Made by a program: the position numbers and the translations under genes. DNA of 64,000 bases from Herbaspirillum sp. alder98 (GTDB taxonomy: Bacteria > Pseudomonadota > Gammaproteobacteria > Burkholderiales > Burkholderiaceae_D), in assembly GCF_020179755.1 (NCBI RefSeq), contig NZ_JAIUCY010000005.1:248001-312000 (forward strand). The letters run 5' to 3'. Each line of letters opens with the position of its first letter. The stretch's first letter is position 1. Of the stretch, positions 34,784-44,015 are shown piece after piece. A model generated the notes under the pieces. The model saw nothing but the letters and a program-made list of their open reading frames with translations. It made no database searches and was not told the origin of the DNA.

Positions 34784-35275
34784 ATGTCTGAAGTCTGGAA
34801 ACCGTCCGTCACGGTCGCGGCCATCATCGAACAACAGGGTCGTTTCCTGATGGTGGAAGAGCAAAGTGGCGGGATCATTCGCATCAACCAGCCGGCCGGG
34901 CACCTGGAACCCGGCGAGTCGCTGCTGCAAGCGGTCGCCCGCGAAGCGCTGGAAGAATCGGCGCGCGTATTCACGCCTACTGCACTGGTGGGCAGCTACC
35001 TGTCGCGCAATGTCTCGTCATCGCGCGGCGGCATGAGCGTCACCTATCTGCGTTTCGCCTTTGCCGGCGAGGCGGGAGAGGCGCAGGACCTGCCCCTTGA
35101 CGATGGCATCGTCGGCACCATCTGGCTCACTCGCGACGAACTGGCCGCGTGCGCCGAGCGGCACCGCAGCCCGCTGGTGCTGCGCTGCGTCGACGATTAC
35201 CTGCGCGGCCAGCGCGCACCGCTGGACCTGGTCCATGCCGATGCAAGCGCCATCGGTCCGTTGACGGGCACTTGA
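34784..35275 (+). CDS. Nudix hydrolase, NudJ-like
   Basis: The 163-residue protein has the Nudix box [20 protein letters not shown] at about 39-58 (the usual REUxEExG motif ends in ESA, with Ser for Gly). NudJ removes phosphate from HMP-PP and nucleoside di- and triphosphates in E. coli and is encoded next to mnmA, as here. The start at 34784 follows GAGG. A TTAAAATAAC element at about 34756-34765 could be part of its promoter. It is probably cotranscribed with mnmA, 34 bases downstream. Confidence 0.88.
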   Translation: MSEVWKPSVTVAAIIEQQGRFLMVEEQSGGIIRINQPAGHLEPGESLLQAVAREALEESARVFTPTALVGSYLSRNVSSSRGGMSVTYLRFAFAGEAGEAQDLPLDDGIVGTIWLTRDELAACAERHRSPLVLRCVDDYLRGQRAPLDLVHADASAIGPLTGT

Positions 35276-35309
35276 GCACCATGCGGCAATCACCTACAGG
35301 CAATTTGAT

Positions 35310-36416
35310 ATGAGCAAGAAAAGAGTAGTCATCGGCATGTCGGGCGGCGTCGATTCGTCGGTATCGGCATGGCTGCTGAAGCAGCAGGGATATGAAGTCA
35401 TCGGACTGTTCATGAAGAACTGGGAGGACGACGACGATTCAGAATATTGCTCGACCCGCGAAGACTGGATCGACGCCGTCAGCGTGGCCGACGTGGTCGG
35501 CGTGGACATCGAGGCAGTCAATTTTGCCTCCGAGTACAAGGACCGGGTATTTGCCGAATTCCTGCGCGAATACCAGGCCGGACGCACCCCCAACCCTGAT
35601 GTGCTGTGCAACGCCGAGATCAAGTTCAAGGCCTTTCTCGATCACGCCATGAAGCTGGGCGCCGACTATATTGCCACCGGGCACTATGCCCGGGTGCGCC
35701 AGAACGCCGCCGGCAGCTTCGAGTTGCTCAAGGCGCTCGACGCCAGCAAGGACCAGAGCTACTTCCTGCACCGCCTGAACCAGGAGCAGCTCTCGCGCAC
35801 CGTGTTTCCGTTGGGCGAGATCCACAAGACCGAAGTGCGGCGCATCGCCGAAGAACTGAAGTTGCCCAATGCCAAGAAAAAGGACTCGACCGGGATCTGC
35901 TTCATCGGCGAGCGCCCTTTCCGTGAATTCCTGAATCGTTACCTGTCCTACCAGCCGGGTCCGATCAAGACTGCCGATGGCGACACCGTAGGCGAGCATG
36001 TGGGGCTGTCGTTCTACACGCTGGGCCAGCGCAAGGGTATCGGCATCGGCGGCATCAAGGCCCACCAGAACGCGCAGGGCACCAGCGACGCCTGGTATGT
36101 CGCCCGCAAGGATGTGGCGGCCAATACGCTCTATATCGTGCAGGGCCATGACCACCCCTGGCTGCTGTCGCCTTCGCTGCATGCAGGCCAGCTCAGTTGG
36201 GTGGCGGGTCATGCGCCCGCCCCAGGCGCACTGTCGGCCAAGACCCGTTATCGTCAAACCGACGTGGCGTGCGAACTGACGGGAGGCGAAGGCAGCTTTT
36301 CGCTTGCATTCGGCACGCCGCAATGGGCGGTCACCCCCGGCCAGTCGGCCGTGCTGTACGACGGCGACATCTGCCTGGGCGGCGGCATCATCGAAGGCAG
36401 CGCCGCCGGCAATTAA
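35310..36416 (+). CDS. mnmA: tRNA-specific 2-thiouridylase MnmA
   Basis: The 368-residue enzyme adds sulfur to U34 of tRNAs for Lys, Glu and Gln. The PP-loop is [13 protein letters not shown] at 11-23. Catalytic Cys residues are in [12 protein letters not shown] and [13 protein letters not shown], and the C-terminal domain follows. The start at 35310 is standard ([13 protein letters not shown]). It pairs with the upstream Nudix gene. Confidence 0.97.
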   Translation: MSKKRVVIGMSGGVDSSVSAWLLKQQGYEVIGLFMKNWEDDDDSEYCSTREDWIDAVSVADVVGVDIEAVNFASEYKDRVFAEFLREYQAGRTPNPDVLCNAEIKFKAFLDHAMKLGADYIATGHYARVRQNAAGSFELLKALDASKDQSYFLHRLNQEQLSRTVFPLGEIHKTEVRRIAEELKLPNAKKKDSTGICFIGERPFREFLNRYLSYQPGPIKTADGDTVGEHVGLSFYTLGQRKGIGIGGIKAHQNAQGTSDAWYVARKDVAANTLYIVQGHDHPWLLSPSLHAGQLSWVAGHAPAPGALSAKTRYRQTDVACELTGGEGSFSLAFGTPQWAVTPGQSAVLYDGDICLGGGIIEGSAAGN

Positions 36417-36437
36417 ATTTCCACAAGGAAATAAATG

Positions 36438-36472
36438 ACGCCCCGCAAGCCATCTGGCTGCGGGGCGTTTTC
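36438..36472 (+). terminator. Intrinsic terminator of mnmA
   Basis: ACGCCCCGCA-A-GCC pairs with GGC-TGCGGGGCGT (one bulged A, ATCT loop), followed by TTTTC. It begins about 20 bases after the mnmA stop. Confidence 0.88.
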
Positions 36473-36521
36473 ATTTTGGCAATCAATTCCCCACCGGGTT
36501 GGCGCGGTAACAACTGCCAGA

Positions 36522-36548
36522 CGATAAAAATAATCAATCTCATTGATA
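36522..36548 (+). promoter_or_regulatory. Fur-box-like overlapping sites upstream of hemP
   Basis: CGATAAAAATAATCA (36522-36536) matches the 7-1-7 Fur model TGATAAT-N-ATTATCA at 11 of 14 positions. It overlaps a perfect inverted repeat, ATCAAT-CTC-ATTGAT (36533-36547). Overlapping sites are typical where Fur binds as two dimers. The iron-related genes downstream make Fur control likely, but this is inferred. Confidence 0.65.
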
Positions 36549-36586
36549 AAAACCTTGCATTCTCGGCTCAAATGACAAATAATCTA

Positions 36587-36605
36587 AATAAGAATTGTTC
36601 GCATT
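36587..36605 (+). promoter_or_regulatory. Possible second Fur site next to the hemP ribosome site
   Basis: AATAAGAATTGTTCGCATT, read on the other strand as AATGCGAACAATTCTTATT, matches the 7-1-7 Fur model at about 10 of 14 positions. It lies only 5 bases before the AGGAGG ribosome site of hemP, so binding would overlap the start of transcription or translation. Confidence 0.4.
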
Positions 36606-36619
36606 TAATAGGAGGTGTC

Positions 36620-36808
36620 ATGAGCCAACTGAATGATCACGGTGTGGACCGTCGCAACAAGCCCGGAACGACCGCCAACGGTACTCCGATTACCCGTATC
36701 AAGAGCACGGACCTGTTCCGTCAAATGCGCGAGCTTGAGATTGACCATGGCGGACGCATTTATAAATTGCGTTTGACCCAGCTGAACAAGCTGATTCTGA
36801 CCGCCTGA
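36620..36808 (+). CDS. hemP: Hemin uptake protein HemP
   Basis: The 62-residue protein has the HemP/HmuP C-terminal signature GGRIYKLRLTQLNKLILTA. Small HemP proteins are required for expression of heme-uptake receptors in several alpha- and betaproteobacteria, probably as regulators. The ATG at 36620 has a near-perfect AGGAGG site at 36610-36615. Fur-like sites lie upstream. No heme receptor gene follows; instead an unknown gene, bfd and tonB-exbBD come next. Confidence 0.92.
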   Translation: MSQLNDHGVDRRNKPGTTANGTPITRIKSTDLFRQMRELEIDHGGRIYKLRLTQLNKLILTA

Positions 36809-36906
36809 GGCGATTTGAATCGGCGTGTACGGTAGACAAACCGGCCAGCCAGCGTTGAAGCGGTTTTGACGTTAGCCAGCAAAGCTAGCCAAGTGAGGAG
36901 ACTTTG

Positions 36907-37230
36907 ATGGTTACCGACAAAATGCAATCCGCCTTCGTAGAACCCAACAGCGCGCCGGCCCAACCTGAACTTCTGGTTTCTGCCGTACTGCATCTGATGT
37001 CGCACTACACCGCCAACAACAATCAGGAAGCCCAAAGCTGCGTCAAACTGGCGTCAGTGATCGAAAGGCACCTGAAAGCGCTGGCGGACCTGCCCAACCT
37101 GGCGCCGGTATTGCGGGCAACTTGCCAGCAGCTGTCGGAACAGTGGGCAACAGTGGTCGAACGGACGATGCCTCAGCCTGAGAAATTCAACTTCTTCTCG
37201 CGTATCGTATCTGGGGCGAGATCGGCATAG
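36907..37230 (+). CDS. Uncharacterised 107-residue protein in the iron cluster
   Basis: I do not recognise this protein. It starts MVTDKMQSAFVEPNSAPAQP, and the rest looks helical, including ELLVSAVLHLMSHYTANNNQ and LASVIERHLKALADLPNLAP, ending FNFFSRIVSGARSA. It has no signal peptide, membrane segment or metal motif; there are two isolated Cys. The ATG at 36907 has GAGGAG at 36895-36900. It lies 98 bases after hemP and 30 before bfd, all same strand, so a role in iron or heme handling is suggested by context only. Confidence 0.82.
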   Translation: MVTDKMQSAFVEPNSAPAQPELLVSAVLHLMSHYTANNNQEAQSCVKLASVIERHLKALADLPNLAPVLRATCQQLSEQWATVVERTMPQPEKFNFFSRIVSGARSA

Positions 37231-37260
37231 TGCCTGATAAAACAGGCGGCAAGGCGTACA

Positions 37261-37488
37261 ATGATCGTATGTGTTTGTAATAACATCTCCGAAGGCAAGA
37301 TCCATCAGGCGGTTGATGCAGGCATGACATCCATGGCCGAGTTGCGCAAGCAGCTCGGCGTTGGTACTTGCTGCGGCAAATGCCATACTTGCGCCAAGAA
37401 CGTCCTGCGTGAATGCCTCAGCAACGCTAATCAAACACATCAAAACGCGCGTCCAGTGATCTTCCACGGATCAATGGCATCAGCGTAA
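37261..37488 (+). CDS. bfd: Bacterioferritin-associated ferredoxin Bfd
   Basis: The 75-residue [2Fe-2S] protein has the BFD Cys pattern: CVC at 4-6 and the later pair in GVGTCCGKCHTCAKNV. Bfd reduces the iron core of bacterioferritin through its heme and releases iron when it is scarce. Its client Bfr is encoded 2.2 kb downstream. The tail after about residue 58 is longer than in typical Bfd (about 64 residues). The next gene, tonB, starts 10 bases after the stop. Confidence 0.93.
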   Translation: MIVCVCNNISEGKIHQAVDAGMTSMAELRKQLGVGTCCGKCHTCAKNVLRECLSNANQTHQNARPVIFHGSMASA

Positions 37489-37497
37489 TTAGAATTC

Positions 37498-38196
37498 ATG
37501 AACGCAATTTCATCGCCTGTTATGAGTAACGGTTCCCCCAGTGCGCTCATGCGCCAGGTAAGAAAAATCGGCCCGCTGGGCCTGATCATCCTGCTACACG
37601 CCGCCTTCTTCTATGCACTGCAGAGCGGCCTGATCCACCAGGTCGCCAGTGCCATTCCGAAAGAAGTGATCGCTACCTTCATCGTGCCCGAAAAGGCACC
37701 TGAACCGGCGCCGCCGAAGGCCGAGCCGACGCCGCCGAAGGTCGTGAAGACCGTCAAGAAGGTCGTGCAGCCGCCCAAACCCATTCCGGTGACCGAAGCG
37801 CCGGCGCCAACGGCCATTACGGCGCCGCCGCAGCCGCCAGCGCCGGCCGAGCCGGCACCGCAGGTCGCTGCTGCGCCAACCCCGGCGCCGGCTTCGCCAC
37901 CGGGTCCGGTGCTGCCAAAGCAGATCACGTCGGGCATCGAATATATCGAGCCACCGCGTTCGACCTACCCGGCCGTGTCGCGCCGCATGGGCGAAGAAGG
38001 CGTGGTCAACTTCAAGGTGACGGTCAACACCAGTGGCCGCGCCGAAAAGGTCGAGATCACCAAGTCGTCGGGTTTCCCGCGGCTGGATGAAGAAGCCCGT
38101 CGCGCCGTGATGCGCGCGGTCTACAAGCCCTACATCGAAGATGGCAAAGCCATCGTCGTGGCCACCACGGGCAGCATTGCCTTCAAGTTAAATTAA
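37498..38196 (+). CDS. tonB: Energy transducer TonB
   Basis: The 232-residue protein has an N-terminal membrane anchor (IGPLGLIILLHAAFFYALQS at about 23-42) and a long Pro/Ala/Lys-rich spacer at roughly 60-140. The TonB C-terminal domain begins at about 150 (PPRSTYPAVSRRMGEEG, then VVNFKVTVNTSGRAEKVEI). It links the proton motive force of the inner membrane to outer-membrane receptors for siderophores and heme. The start at 37498 lacks a clear ribosome site, as does an in-frame ATG at 37522. exbB and exbD follow directly. Confidence 0.95.
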   Translation: MNAISSPVMSNGSPSALMRQVRKIGPLGLIILLHAAFFYALQSGLIHQVASAIPKEVIATFIVPEKAPEPAPPKAEPTPPKVVKTVKKVVQPPKPIPVTEAPAPTAITAPPQPPAPAEPAPQVAAAPTPAPASPPGPVLPKQITSGIEYIEPPRSTYPAVSRRMGEEGVVNFKVTVNTSGRAEKVEITKSSGFPRLDEEARRAVMRAVYKPYIEDGKAIVVATTGSIAFKLN

Positions 38197-38229
38197 TTCT
38201 TAACCATCACAGTAGCTAAGGAAGTCATC

Positions 38230-38961
38230 ATGGAAGTTAGTCCGTACGGATTGGAAAGCCTTTGGGCTCAAGGGGATTTCGTCACCAAGGGCGTCGCCGT
38301 CCTGTTGTTGGCCATGTCGATTGCGTCGTGGTACGTGATCATTACCAAGGCGTTCCAGTTGCTGCGTTTCCGCAAGTCGTCGGAAGCCGCCGGCCACCAG
38401 TTCTGGGATACCACCAGCCTGCCTGAAGGCGTGGCTACGCTGGGCTCCGACAACCCGTTCGCCGAAGTCGCCAAGGCTGGCGTGACTGCCATGAGCCATC
38501 ACACTGCCCACAAGGGTCACCTGCACGATCAGTTGTCGGTGAGCGACTGGGTCACGCTGTCGCTGCGCCAGGCCATCGACGAAGCATCGGGCAAGCTGCA
38601 AGCCGGCATGGCGGTGCTGGCATCGGTCGGTTCCACCGCGCCGTTCGTCGGCCTGTTCGGCACCGTCTGGGGCATCTACCACGCCCTGGTGTCGATCGGC
38701 ACCACCGGCCAGGCCAGTATCGACAAGGTCGCCGGCCCGGTCGGCGAAGCCCTGATCATGACTGCGCTCGGCCTGGCCGTGGCGATTCCAGCGACCTTCG
38801 GCTACAACGCCCTGGTCCGCGGCAACAAGACCACCATCGCCAAGTTGAACAAGTTCGGCTTCGACCTGCACGCCCTGTTCGTGACCGGTTCGCGTTCGGC
38901 CTCGGAAGAATCGGAAAAAAACGGCACTAAGGCCAAGCTGGCAGCAGTCGGGAGAGCGTAA
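38230..38961 (+). CDS. exbB: Biopolymer transport protein ExbB
   Basis: The 243-residue MotA/TolQ/ExbB-family protein has three membrane helices, the first near TKGVAVLLLAMSIASWYVII and the others within VLASVGSTAPFVGLFGTVWG and GEALIMTALGLAVAIPATFG. It forms the proton channel of the TonB motor with ExbD. The start at 38230 has AAGGAA upstream. The stop overlaps the exbD ATG by one base (TAATG). Confidence 0.95.
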   Translation: MEVSPYGLESLWAQGDFVTKGVAVLLLAMSIASWYVIITKAFQLLRFRKSSEAAGHQFWDTTSLPEGVATLGSDNPFAEVAKAGVTAMSHHTAHKGHLHDQLSVSDWVTLSLRQAIDEASGKLQAGMAVLASVGSTAPFVGLFGTVWGIYHALVSIGTTGQASIDKVAGPVGEALIMTALGLAVAIPATFGYNALVRGNKTTIAKLNKFGFDLHALFVTGSRSASEESEKNGTKAKLAAVGRA

Positions 38962-39377
38962 TGGCAATGGGTTCACTGTCCGATTCGGACGACGACTTCA
39001 ACCCCGAGATCAACACCACGCCGCTGGTCGACGTGATGCTGGTGCTGCTGATCATCTTCATCATCACCATTCCCGTGATGAACCATGCGGTGAAGATCGA
39101 CTTGCCCAAGGCCAGCAGCCAGCCTGACGACGTCAAGCCGGAAAGCATCAATCTTTCCATCGACGCCGGTGGCGACGTGTTCTGGAACGAAGAGAAGATC
39201 GACAGCAACCAGTTGAGCCTGCGCATTGCCGCCGCGGCGCAAAAGCAGCCGCAACCCGAACTGCACCTGCGCGCCGAACGCACCACCCAGTATGAAAAGG
39301 TGGCGCAAGTGATGGCAGCGGCCCAATCGGGCGGTCTCGGCAAGATCGGTTTCGTGACCGATCCCGAAAAGAAATAA
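38961..39377 (+). CDS. exbD: Biopolymer transport protein ExbD
   Basis: The 138-residue protein has one membrane helix, with the proton-carrying Asp in NTTPLVDVMLVLLIIFIITI at about 17-36, then a periplasmic domain ending AAAQSGGLGKIGFVTDPEKK. It works with ExbB to power TonB. The start overlaps the exbB stop. A terminator-like hairpin lies 43 bases downstream, separating it from bfr. Confidence 0.95.
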   Translation: MAMGSLSDSDDDFNPEINTTPLVDVMLVLLIIFIITIPVMNHAVKIDLPKASSQPDDVKPESINLSIDAGGDVFWNEEKIDSNQLSLRIAAAAQKQPQPELHLRAERTTQYEKVAQVMAAAQSGGLGKIGFVTDPEKK

Positions 39378-39420
39378 GCATGACCCTCGCCGCCGGCAGA
39401 ACATCTCCGGTGACGCTATG

Positions 39421-39460
39421 AAGCCTCCCGCGCCCCTGGCGTCGGAGGCTTTATTGTTTT
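39421..39460 (+). terminator. Probable terminator after exbD
   Basis: AAGCCTCC (39421-39428) pairs with GGAGGCTT (39444-39451) across a 15-base region that can pair further, followed by TATTGTTTT. It ends the hemP-to-exbD transcript, so bfr probably has its own promoter in 39460-39660. Confidence 0.7.
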
Positions 39461-39660
39461 CGGGGCCGCCGATTGCCCCGCAAATGCGCCTGCCGCCACG
39501 GGTACTCAAACACGGGCAAGAATGATTCGCGCTAATTAATAGTGAAGATTCAAAACGCCTGCGTTAATATGCGCCCGTTCCCGCCACATGCAAACAATGG
39601 ACAGATCAACAACATGTCCGGCATCGGCGACCGCATTCAACAACATTTTCCGAGGTACCT

Positions 39661-40140
39661 ATGAAAGGCGATCCAGCAGTCATCAAGTTGCTCAATGCAC
39701 AATTGACCAACGAGCTTTCCGCGATCAATCAGTATTTTTTGCACGCCCGCATGTACAAGCACTGGGGCTTCGACAAGATTGCCGCCAAGGAATACGCTGA
39801 ATCGATCGGCGAAATGAAGCACGCCGACAAGCTGATCGACCGCATCCTGATGCTCGACGGCCTGCCTAACCTGCAAGCGCTGCACAAGCTGATGATCGGT
39901 GAAAACACCGCCGAAATGCTGGAATGCGACCTGAAGCTGGAGCGCGCCGCCCACAAGACCGTCAAGGAAGGCATTGCCACCTCGGAGCAACACGGCGATT
40001 ACGTCTCGCGCGACCTGTTCCTGATGATCCTGGACGACACCGAAGAGCACATCGACTGGCTCGAAACCCAGCTCGACCTGATCTCGAAGGTCGGCATCCA
40101 GAATTACCTGCAAAGCCAGATGTCGCCCAGCGAAGGCTGA
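39661..40140 (+). CDS. bfr: Bacterioferritin
   Basis: The 159-residue heme-containing ferritin is cytoplasmic and forms a 24-mer that stores iron. Ferroxidase ligands Glu18, Glu51, His54, Glu94 and His130 are present, as is the heme-binding Met52. The position equal to E. coli Glu127 is Thr ([11 protein letters not shown]), with Glu at 128 and 129 (see findings). Length and C-terminus ([10 protein letters not shown]) otherwise match. The start at 39661 follows GAGGT. It is probably transcribed apart from exbD and is likely iron-regulated, though I could not assign an operator. Confidence 0.95.
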   Translation: MKGDPAVIKLLNAQLTNELSAINQYFLHARMYKHWGFDKIAAKEYAESIGEMKHADKLIDRILMLDGLPNLQALHKLMIGENTAEMLECDLKLERAAHKTVKEGIATSEQHGDYVSRDLFLMILDDTEEHIDWLETQLDLISKVGIQNYLQSQMSPSEG

Positions 40141-40164
40141 GATCGACTTTGCTCCGGCAGACGT

Positions 40165-40199
40165 AAAAAAAACGCGCTTCACATGAAGCGCGTTTTTTA
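40165..40199. terminator. Bidirectional terminator between bfr and the GST gene
   Basis: AACGCGCTTC and GAAGCGCGTT form a 10-bp stem with an ACAT loop. It is flanked by A-run and T-run on both sides, suiting both convergent genes. Confidence 0.94.
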
Positions 40200-40226
40200 T
40201 TGGCGACAATCAGGACATCGCCGTCA

Positions 40227-40841
40227 TCACACGGGCGGCACGGTGTCCTTGAATGACGGTCGCTCGGAAAGCTTGTCGAACAGCTTGCCCAGGGCCGGGT
40301 AGTCGGTGCGCCAGGCCAGGTCCGGAAAGCGAAACGCCAGCCAGCCCAGCGCACAGCCGACGGCCACGTCGGCCAGGGTGTAATGGTTGCCGACACAGAA
40401 CGGCTTTTCGCCCAGCCCCTCTGCCATCGCCTTGAGCGAGGCCTCGACCTTGCCCCACTGGCGCTTGATCCATTCCGGGCTCTGTTGCTTGGTGGGGCGC
40501 AGGGTCTTTTCGACCCGCACCAGCACGGCGGCATCCATCATGCCATCGGCCAGCGCCTCCCAGCACTTGATCTCGGCGCGATCCCGTCCGTGCGGCGGCA
40601 GCAATTTGCACACCGGGGTCAGGGTATCGAGGTATTCGGCGATCACGCGCGAATCGAACATCGCACCGCCGTCGTCCATCAGCAGGCACGGCACCTTGCC
40701 CAGAGGATTGCTCTTCTGGATCGTGGTCGCGGCACTCCAGACATCCTCAAGCAGGAATTCATGATCGATTTTTTTCTCGGCCATCACGACGCGTACCTTA
40801 CGTACGTACGGACTACTGTAAGAGCCAATGAGCTTGAGCAT
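40227..40841 (-). CDS. Glutathione S-transferase family protein
   Basis: The 204-residue GST has the thioredoxin-like N-terminal domain MLKLIGSYSSPYVRKVRVVM, a catalytic Ser/Tyr region at 8-11 and the cis-Pro in NPLGKVPCLLMDDG, followed by FDSRVIAEYLD. The C-terminal helical domain is complete. The sequence resembles beta/YibF-type GSTs. The substrate is unknown. It stands alone, divergent from purB with about 210 bases between. Confidence 0.9.
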   Translation of the reverse strand: MLKLIGSYSSPYVRKVRVVMAEKKIDHEFLLEDVWSAATTIQKSNPLGKVPCLLMDDGGAMFDSRVIAEYLDTLTPVCKLLPPHGRDRAEIKCWEALADGMMDAAVLVRVEKTLRPTKQQSPEWIKRQWGKVEASLKAMAEGLGEKPFCVGNHYTLADVAVGCALGWLAFRFPDLAWRTDYPALGKLFDKLSERPSFKDTVPPV

Positions 40842-40992
40842 AATAATTAGAGTAATGATCCGTCGCGATTATAGCATCGGCACTGGCGCCCCAATTCGAG
40901 GGCTGCCGCACCCCGTGGCGCCTTAGCCTCGGCAGAATTGGGACTGCGGGTCGGCCGATGGTAAAATCGCGGCTCAGGCGATTCGGGTATGA

Positions 40993-42420
<1,428 letters not shown>

Positions 42421-42489
42421 TCCACGCTCTTGCGACGCAGCACCGGCCAGCCGCGCCGGCCTGCTCGCAATCGGCCAGTCTTACTGCCC

Positions 42490-42516
42490 AATGGCGCACC
42501 CACAGGTGCGCCATTT
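42490..42516 (+). terminator. Intrinsic terminator of purB
   Basis: AATGGCGCACC and GGTGCGCCATT form an 11-bp perfect stem with a CACA loop, followed by TTC. It is 69 bases past the purB stop. Confidence 0.85.
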
Positions 42517-42603
42517 TCATTGGTGCGCCCGATTCAGGCTGGTCGCGGCCGTCGCTGCAATACCGATTCGATTGTCAACAAAAACGGACTAGTGAAATTC
42601 GAT

Positions 42604-42620
42604 TTGCATAGGTAATGCAA
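42604..42620. promoter_or_regulatory. Palindrome upstream of cytochrome b561 gene, possible operator
   Basis: TTGCAT-AGGTA-ATGCAA is a perfect 6-5-6 inverted repeat (42604-42609 and 42615-42620). It lies about 16 bases before the candidate -10 box TATACT. The spacing suggests a transcription-factor site, but no regulator can be named. Confidence 0.4.
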
Positions 42621-42673
42621 TGCGGCAAAGGTCTTTATACTCACAATTTGGCAAAAGAGTGGCATGATGCAAC

Positions 42674-42685
42674 GCACCTAGGTGC
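42674..42685. promoter_or_regulatory. 12-bp perfect palindrome GCACCTAGGTGC
   Basis: GCACCTAGGTGC reads the same on both strands. It lies 101 bases before the cytochrome b561 start and about 33 bases after the candidate -10 box. It is a possible operator, or a restriction-site-like chance palindrome. Confidence 0.35.
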
Positions 42686-42785
42686 AGCTCTGCATTCATT
42701 GCCGCGAAACCGGGTTGGACGCTGTCATCTGGCGAAACCAATCTGCCTCGCGTCGTTCCAACCGCAACACTAAATTTCGCCCGCT

Positions 42786-43310
42786 ATGGATCGCTATACC
42801 AAACCTGCCGTGCTGCTGCACTGGTTGATCGCCGTGCTCATCATCGCCGCCTTCGGGCTGGGCCTGACCATGGTCAATATTCCCGGCCTGACGCCGACCA
42901 AGCTCAAATACTTCTCGTGGCACAAATGGGTCGGCGTCACCGTCCTGGCGCTGGCTTGCCTGCGACTGCTGTGGCGCCTCACCCACCAGGCCCCGGCCTA
43001 CCCGGCGCACATGCCGACCTGGCAACAGGCGGTAGCGCACTGGATGCATGTGGCGCTGTATGCGCTGATGTTCGCCATTCCGGTTTCAGGTTATGTCTAC
43101 AGCCTGTCCGCCGGCGTGCCGGTGGTCTACCTGGGCATCGTGCCGCTGCCGGTCTTCATGGCGCCCAATCCGGAACTCAAGCCCTTGCTCAAGGATCTGC
43201 ACTACGTGCTCAACATGACGTTGCTGGCCGCGTTCTGCCTGCATGTACTGGCCGCCTTGAAGCATCAGTTCATCGATCGCGACAACCTGTTCCGTCGCAT
43301 CCTGCCGTGA
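42786..43310 (+). CDS. Cytochrome b561-family membrane protein
   Basis: The 174-residue protein has four membrane helices with heme-ligand His residues in VLLHWLIAVLII (about residue 12), YFSWHKWVGVTVL, AVAHWMHVALYALMF and FCLHVLAALKH. The family transfers electrons in the inner membrane; E. coli CybB passes superoxide electrons to ubiquinone. It is followed by two YceI genes. Cytochrome b561-YceI pairs recur in proteobacteria, which suggests a shared quinone- or lipid-related job that is not established. The start at 42786 lacks a strong ribosome site. Confidence 0.9.
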   Translation: MDRYTKPAVLLHWLIAVLIIAAFGLGLTMVNIPGLTPTKLKYFSWHKWVGVTVLALACLRLLWRLTHQAPAYPAHMPTWQQAVAHWMHVALYALMFAIPVSGYVYSLSAGVPVVYLGIVPLPVFMAPNPELKPLLKDLHYVLNMTLLAAFCLHVLAALKHQFIDRDNLFRRILP

Positions 43311-43366
43311 GACTGCCGCCCCTTTCCGCTGGGTCAACCAGCACCTTCTGCCAGACGAGATCATCC

Positions 43367-43939
43367 ATGACAAAGCATCTGCTCAACACCACCCTGGCCG
43401 CCGTCGCCCTGACGCTGGCTGCCGCCGCCCACGCTGCGCCACTCAAGGTCGATACGACCAAGAGCGCCGTCAGCGCCACCTTCAAGCAACTGAACGTGCC
43501 GGTGGAAGCCAAGTTCAAGAAGTTCGCCGCCACCCTCGACTTCGATCCGGCCAAGCCGGCAGAAGGTCGCGCCAGCGTCGACATCGACGTCACCAGCTTC
43601 GACCTGGGCGACGCCGAATACAACAAGGAAGTGCAGAAGAAGGAATGGTTCAACGGTGCCCAGTTCCCGAAGGCCAGCTTCGTCGCCAGTTCGATCAAGC
43701 CTAGCGCCGGCGCCGCTGCCGGCACCCGCTTCGATGTCGCCGGCAAGCTGACCATCAAGGGCAAGAGCACCGATGTCTCCTTCCCCCTGACGGTCAAGAA
43801 AGAAGGCAGCAACCAGGTGTTCGACGGCGCCCTGCCGATCAAGCGCCTGACCTATAACATCGGCGAAGGCGAATGGAAGGACACCAGCATGGTGGCTGAC
43901 GAAGTCAGCATCAAGTTCCACATCGTCGCCGCGCCATAA
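43367..43939 (+). CDS. YceI family periplasmic protein, first copy
   Basis: The 190-residue protein has a signal peptide (MTKHLLNTTLAAVALTLAAA, cut after AHA). The YceI lipocalin-like beta-barrel runs from about 25 to the end, with VDTTKSAVSATFKQLNVPVE and KEWFNGAQFPKASFVASSI. Known YceI structures bind polyisoprenoid chains such as ubiquinone-8. The usual His-rich start (DPxHS) is absent here, unlike the second copy. The gene follows the cytochrome b561 gene by 56 bases. Confidence 0.88.
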   Translation: MTKHLLNTTLAAVALTLAAAAHAAPLKVDTTKSAVSATFKQLNVPVEAKFKKFAATLDFDPAKPAEGRASVDIDVTSFDLGDAEYNKEVQKKEWFNGAQFPKASFVASSIKPSAGAAAGTRFDVAGKLTIKGKSTDVSFPLTVKKEGSNQVFDGALPIKRLTYNIGEGEWKDTSMVADEVSIKFHIVAAP

Positions 43940-44015
43940 CATCGCCAACCACGCAGTGTTCTGATACACCCCCTGCTTCGTCTTGAGGCGGACTTTTTTA
44001 CTAAGGAACGAATAA

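Larger units (their letters stand above)
42421..42785 (+). other. Interval between purB and the cytochrome b561 gene
   Basis: These 365 bases hold the purB terminator and then about 270 bases of leader or promoter for the cytochrome b561/YceI genes. Two perfect palindromic elements are present (42604-42620 and 42674-42685). TATACT at 42636-42641 could be a -10 box, but no clear -35 is seen at 17 bases. I see no gene here. Confidence 0.55.

Noticed and set aside
38961..40140. exbD and bfr as one transcript
   Set aside because: A terminator-like hairpin at 39421-39460 and a 283-base gap argue for separate transcription.
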